Below are positions 60,352-64,000 of a stretch of DNA of 64,000 nucleotides, one piece after another; within the stretch, counting starts at the first letter, position 1; each line of letters starts with the position of its first letter. A model generated the notes under the pieces. The model was given only the letters and a program-made list of their open reading frames with translations, had not been told where the DNA came from and made no database searches. A program made the translations under genes and the position numbers. Source of the stretch: Microthyrium microscopicum (taxonomy: Eukaryota; Ascomycota; Dothideomycetes; Microthyriales; Microthyriaceae); contig MU004231.1 of NCBI GenBank assembly GCA_010405405.1, forward strand, positions 3,032,401 to 3,096,400. The letters are read 5' to 3'.

Positions 60352-60939
60352 ATGGCATCCTCTCGCTCATCACCACTACTGGACAGCTCATCACGAGCTG
60401 GCCTCCCAACATCACCTAGTCCTCGTCTACAACAAGGAACTCTTGCCGTAGTCCAGGAAACACCCTATAACCAGCAGCTCCTTCAACGGATGAGGGAAGC
60501 CTATGAAGTACAAAACGAACATAATACTCCTCGCCTCCAAAAACCATCAAAGCAAAGATCACATTCCCATCAACGGTCTCATTCTCATCAAACATCACAT
60601 TCCCACTGCCATCATTGCTGCTGCCACTGTCAACACGACGGATGCTCTCACAGCGAGTCAACATCACCGACCAACAGACTACCCCAGCCGCTCCCAGACG
60701 CATCTTCACGGCCAAACTCCGAGGGTAGCAACAGTGGTATCTTACAACGATTCAAAGATGGTCTCAGCAACAAGTTCACTCGGTCGAAGAGGGCAAGCTC
60801 GACTCCCGCTATGGACCGCTCTTACTCCAGCGAACAATCTCGAGGCACCTCGATACAGGCGCGACGGCGAGATAATGCACCTAAGAGATATGCCAAACAA
60901 CAGGAGCTAGTCATAGATCATTGGGACGATGAATATTAG
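60352..60939 (+). CDS. Small His/Cys-rich, Ser-rich protein of unknown function
   Basis: Single exon, 195 aa, from ATG at 60352; an upstream in-frame TTG at 60334 is not used. Residues about 70-105 are extraordinary: repeated His-Ser-His triplets followed by CHHCCCHCQHDGCSHS, more than half His and Cys. This looks like a metal-binding segment. The flanks are disordered, with a helix-like QQLLQRMREAYEVQNEH before it and basic ILQRFKDGLSNKFTRSKR after it, perhaps a membrane-binding helix. The C-terminus KQQELVIDHWDDEY looks like a short docking motif. No family recognised. Confidence 0.78.
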   Translation: MASSRSSPLLDSSSRAGLPTSPSPRLQQGTLAVVQETPYNQQLLQRMREAYEVQNEHNTPRLQKPSKQRSHSHQRSHSHQTSHSHCHHCCCHCQHDGCSHSESTSPTNRLPQPLPDASSRPNSEGSNSGILQRFKDGLSNKFTRSKRASSTPAMDRSYSSEQSRGTSIQARRRDNAPKRYAKQQELVIDHWDDEY

Positions 60940-61941
60940 TTCTTCGAGTCTGATCTCTTCCTTTTACGACACCATCTTCATCCCTACCTCACGATGATAC
61001 GAATTCATGACGCATCATGAGAGCACTCTTTTACCATTCATGGCGTTCACGGCTTTATTCCTTTTGGCTTTGATGCCAATGCTTACAGCATCTTCTCTTC
61101 TTTTATTGTGTAATGACTGTCTTTCTGCTTGTCATTTGCAGTCTTTTTACATCTTTTATCTACCGTTAATTAATGTATGACCTTTCTTTACGAACATTAG
61201 ACGGATTGGGAGTCAGGATGGAACTACAGGAACAAAACCGATAGGCACTAAAACGATGCATAGCCTAGCATACCAACCTTATCTAAATCAAATCAAACTG
61301 ATAATCGTTCTCATTCTTAAAATGATGCTTCCCGTTTCTAGCACTTTTAACCAAGCATTTTTCGAAGCCAAGTGCTCAAGCCAAAGCTAGCACTAAGTGT
61401 TCAGCCTTGGCTTCAGCCTTGTCAGCAACTTGGCGCCAAACCTCGCCCTCTCTTTCTAGCCGCGCTACGTCATCACGAGATTGTGCCTCTCTACTTGCTA
61501 CCAACCATCGCGCCCTCTCACCGCTGCACTCAAACGACATCCAGTAGTATTTCGAAGAGGGTCGTGTTATTTGCTCCCCTCCTTCACAAGGTCCAGAATA
61601 TCTGGTAAGATGTAAGCTCTAAATCCCAAACTGGCCGCAACTGCGCCACAGATCGCCCAGTAGCATCCAGAGACATTTTGATGTCATGCGACATGTATTG
61701 CGGTCTCTGCCTGCTAACTATTAAATACTTTGGTAGCACCTGCATGCTCGACCTGTCTGGTTTGTCTTACACCTGCCTCATCGCTTTGCACGTTCTTGTT
61801 ATTGTCTTCTCTTTCGACTTGAAGTGAATCATACATCCATTCTTATCTACTCTCACATGCTCACCTAAAACCTATCCCTTTCTCTCTCTTGAAATAACTT
61901 ACCACCTGCAACAATCAAGATCCCCATAGAAACCTCTCATC
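60940..61941. other. Intergenic stretch before app1
   Basis: About 1 kb between tandem genes; the last 200 bp are pyrimidine-rich like a promoter/5' UTR. No supported frame. Confidence 0.45.
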
Positions 61942-63222
61942 ATGTCAAACACAAGTAGCGCAGTCTTGAATCCGATGGGGTCCTACGGGAAAGCCCGCCA
62001 GGTCATGGAAGAAACCTCCCTCGAAAACTCCATCAGACGCGCCGGCTCATTCCCCGAAGTCGAGGCTGAAATGCCCATTCTTCGGTCTCGAAGACGCGGG
62101 AGTATCATCGACAAGATCTCGTCTCTTCTGGGTGAACGGAATCCATGGCAAAAGCCCATTAATCCGCGCGAACATACCATCTGGCTGTTCGACAACACAG
62201 CCTACAGAGCGCCCGGCGCGACATCCAGCAAGAACGAATGGCAGGCAGAAGTCGTCGCTGCATACTTTGTTAAAGAGAGCGGCGAAGATAGCTCAGAGGC
62301 CGTCGCGAAGATTAGTGAACTGATCGGGTTGGCACCAGACGATGCAAGCCGCAAGAAGGTCGCGCTGCGCTTACAGCCATTCCTGGATTGCGTGTTGCCA
62401 GCACACACGGCGCAGTTGGAGATTGATAATCAGACATTCAAACTTGGTCCCAGCTCATCTGAAGGCATCACCACAGATATCATCAAATTCAACTCCAAGG
62501 CAAAAGCTGGATCAGCAATCGCTCCACAGCTCGTCGGCATGGCACCACAAGTACCGATGGCCACCTACTTTGCCGAGCCAGAAGGCTGGGCTGTCATTTC
62601 GGATGTGGATGATACGATAAAGAAGACGATGACATCTTCGGCGCTGGGCGTGCTTCAGTCGACCTTTGTTGACGATCCAGAACCGATTGCCGGCATGCCA
62701 GAGCTGTACCAGCATATACAGAAGAGTTTCAAGAATCCGCCATTTTGGTACCTCACTGCGAGTCCTTACAACCTATACACGTTCATCCGCGAGTTCAAGG
62801 CCACGTTCAAGTTTCCTCCCGGTCAATTGATTCTACGAGATGCGTCATGGATGTCACTAGCCGGTCTACTAGCGTCAGTCACGCAGGGAACACAAGCATA
62901 CAAAGTTGATCGCATGAAGAAGATACATTCGTGGTTTCCGAAACGCAAGTTCATCTGTATCGGCGACAGCACGCAATCGGACCCTGAGGCATATGGAGAG
63001 ATGTATCGAGCGAATCCTGAATGGGTTAAAGCAATCTTCATCCGCAAAGTCACTGGTGTCGATGTACCGGGCTCGTTTGATGAGGATGAGAAGAATCTGC
63101 CTGCACGATTCGAGAAGGCGTTCAAAGATGTGCCAGCAGAGATATGGTATGTGTTTGAGGATCCGAAGGAAGTGTATGGGAAGTTGGAGGAGCTGAATAA
63201 TTCGAGTTGGAAGCTTTGGTAA
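61942..63222 (+). CDS. app1: App1-like phosphatidate phosphatase (DUF2183)
   Basis: Single exon, 426 aa. The DUF2183 catalytic motif DVDDTIKKT (about residue 220) is the DxDxT of HAD-type phosphatases. SPYNLYTFIREF, LRDASWMSL and the conserved FICIGDSTQSDPEAYGE loop follow in the usual order. App1 is a magnesium-dependent enzyme that turns phosphatidate into diacylglycerol at cortical actin patches and links lipid signalling to endocytosis. It lacks the long proline-rich C-terminal tail of the yeast protein and is therefore closer to the shorter filamentous-fungal form. The Arg-rich segment RSRRRGSIIDKI near residue 50 may bind acidic lipid. Confidence 0.95.
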   Translation: MSNTSSAVLNPMGSYGKARQVMEETSLENSIRRAGSFPEVEAEMPILRSRRRGSIIDKISSLLGERNPWQKPINPREHTIWLFDNTAYRAPGATSSKNEWQAEVVAAYFVKESGEDSSEAVAKISELIGLAPDDASRKKVALRLQPFLDCVLPAHTAQLEIDNQTFKLGPSSSEGITTDIIKFNSKAKAGSAIAPQLVGMAPQVPMATYFAEPEGWAVISDVDDTIKKTMTSSALGVLQSTFVDDPEPIAGMPELYQHIQKSFKNPPFWYLTASPYNLYTFIREFKATFKFPPGQLILRDASWMSLAGLLASVTQGTQAYKVDRMKKIHSWFPKRKFICIGDSTQSDPEAYGEMYRANPEWVKAIFIRKVTGVDVPGSFDEDEKNLPARFEKAFKDVPAEIWYVFEDPKEVYGKLEELNNSSWKLW

Positions 63223-63772
63223 ACGTTAACGCAGGCATGAATTTGGAGTCTAGGCAGCAACAAATGGCAGGAGATTGGCTCGATTCCTTTACCTGGTGGT
63301 CGGAATTGTATGGTTCATGATGGCGGGCAATTCATTCATCGATGTCCTAGAAATTAATATCAAATAGTTCCTTACTGGGGATACTTGTACAGTGCTTAAA
63401 TGAAAGCCCACAGTCAATAGATCAGGGTTCAAAGTTTAAATGAAGAATATCCTACCCCAGTAACTCACTTGGATGTTTCTTGGGCCATGGCTGAATCAAC
63501 ATAGAGTTTTCCCAACTCCGCATCCCCGATTCTGTCTTGGCTTCAAATGACGAATCGCATGCTGTGTGAAAGTGATATTGATATTTACTTGACACATGTA
63601 AACATGAACCGATGCATTATCATTCTGGTTTTAGATATGCTGAGCCTGATCAACCATATCACTCTCCTCGCAGCTCTCATACAGTTTAGATAGGTTGCCA
63701 GCAAACATTACAACGCTATCTTGTCGGGCATTGTATTTGACATAACCCCGAGATAGACTGGGTCTTGCCTTC
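63223..63772. other. Convergent 3' region at right edge
   Basis: About 550 bp between the convergent stop codons of app1 and the partial membrane-protein gene. No supported coding frame. Confidence 0.45.
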
Positions 63773-64000
63773 TCAAAATGCTTCCAATTCAGGAAATGCC
63801 ACCCTAATCAAGCTCGCAAGAACGATCAGGTACATAAGCGTTCTCACCACAAGAGGCATGCACAGTGCTCTAAAGGTCCCGAAAGACATCAGTAGACCCA
63901 ACCAAGTCCCAACAAAGAGACAGACACCCAGAATGATGCCCTTGTAATTCTCGTCCCAGGCCTGCACGGCATGCCAGTTGCGTCTCAGTGATAGTACGCC
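63773..64000 (-). CDS. C-terminal end of a membrane protein, cut by the window edge
   Basis: The last 75 codons of a minus-strand gene read in frame to TGA at 63773. They hold two strongly hydrophobic segments (GIILGVCLFVGTWLGLLMSF and CMPLVVRTLMYLIVLASLI) and end VAFPELEAF. The upstream part (RRNWHAVQAWDENYKG) continues past the window with no splice site before the edge. A polytopic membrane protein is likely; the family cannot be told from this piece. Confidence 0.6.
   Translation of the reverse strand, partial: GVLSLRRNWHAVQAWDENYKGIILGVCLFVGTWLGLLMSFGTFRALCMPLVVRTLMYLIVLASLIRVAFPELEAF

Overview
The window is nuclear DNA of a filamentous ascomycete (Pezizomycotina). Genes are interrupted by short introns of about 40-110 nt with GTAAGT-like donors, CTAAC/CTGAC branch points and AG acceptors. 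The recognisable products are fungal (Ada2, Vrg4, Tvp18, Aim21, Ypk1, App1, fungal anion:cation symporter). A 15.4 kb block of extremely TA-rich DNA looks like transposons mutated by RIP (repeat-induced point mutation). No species call is attempted. All exon models below were built by hand from reading frame and splice signals, and no alignment was run.

Layout. 1-2.8 kb holds no confident gene. 2.8-13.7 kb has an accessory flavour: a secreted copper-monooxygenase-like protein (2827-4146), a 14-TM drug-efflux MFS (6330-8500), a tail-to-tail ACS-family MFS (8683-10759) and a secreted GH114-type glycosidase (12262-13663). 14.0-23 kb is housekeeping: GDP-mannose transporter vrg4, rtf2, a PAQR/Izh membrane protein, a SAC3/PCI-type protein and the actin regulator aim21. 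After 3.3 kb without a gene comes tvp18 (26184-26978).

27.5-42.9 kb is the transposon island. It resolves into two separate insertions, each with its own inverted ends and target-site duplication, divided by only 43 bp of ordinary sequence. The first is a 12.0 kb element (27503-39508; ends ATTAGCGG, flanked by GTGC) with regularly spaced AAGCGTT subterminal motifs and a decayed large transposase-like gene. The second is a 3.3 kb element (39552-42869; 69-bp inverted repeats, TA duplication) with a pogo/Fot-like DDE relic. Both interiors carry stop codons consistent with C-to-T and G-to-A change.

43.2-64 kb returns to normal genes: ntf2 (starting with a 7-nt coding exon and ending 292 bp from the transposon), a conserved unknown, glucose-6-phosphate isomerase, a Ypk1-type AGC kinase divergent from ada2, a conserved unknown, the very-long-chain 3-ketoacyl-CoA reductase, a His/Cys-rich small protein, App1 phosphatidate phosphatase, and the 3' end of a membrane protein cut by the window edge.

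The genes do not form one pathway. Shared themes are secretory and membrane traffic (vrg4, tvp18), sphingolipid and membrane lipid control (ypk1, ifa38, app1, PAQR) and actin/endocytosis (aim21, app1), but this looks like ordinary gene order rather than a cluster.
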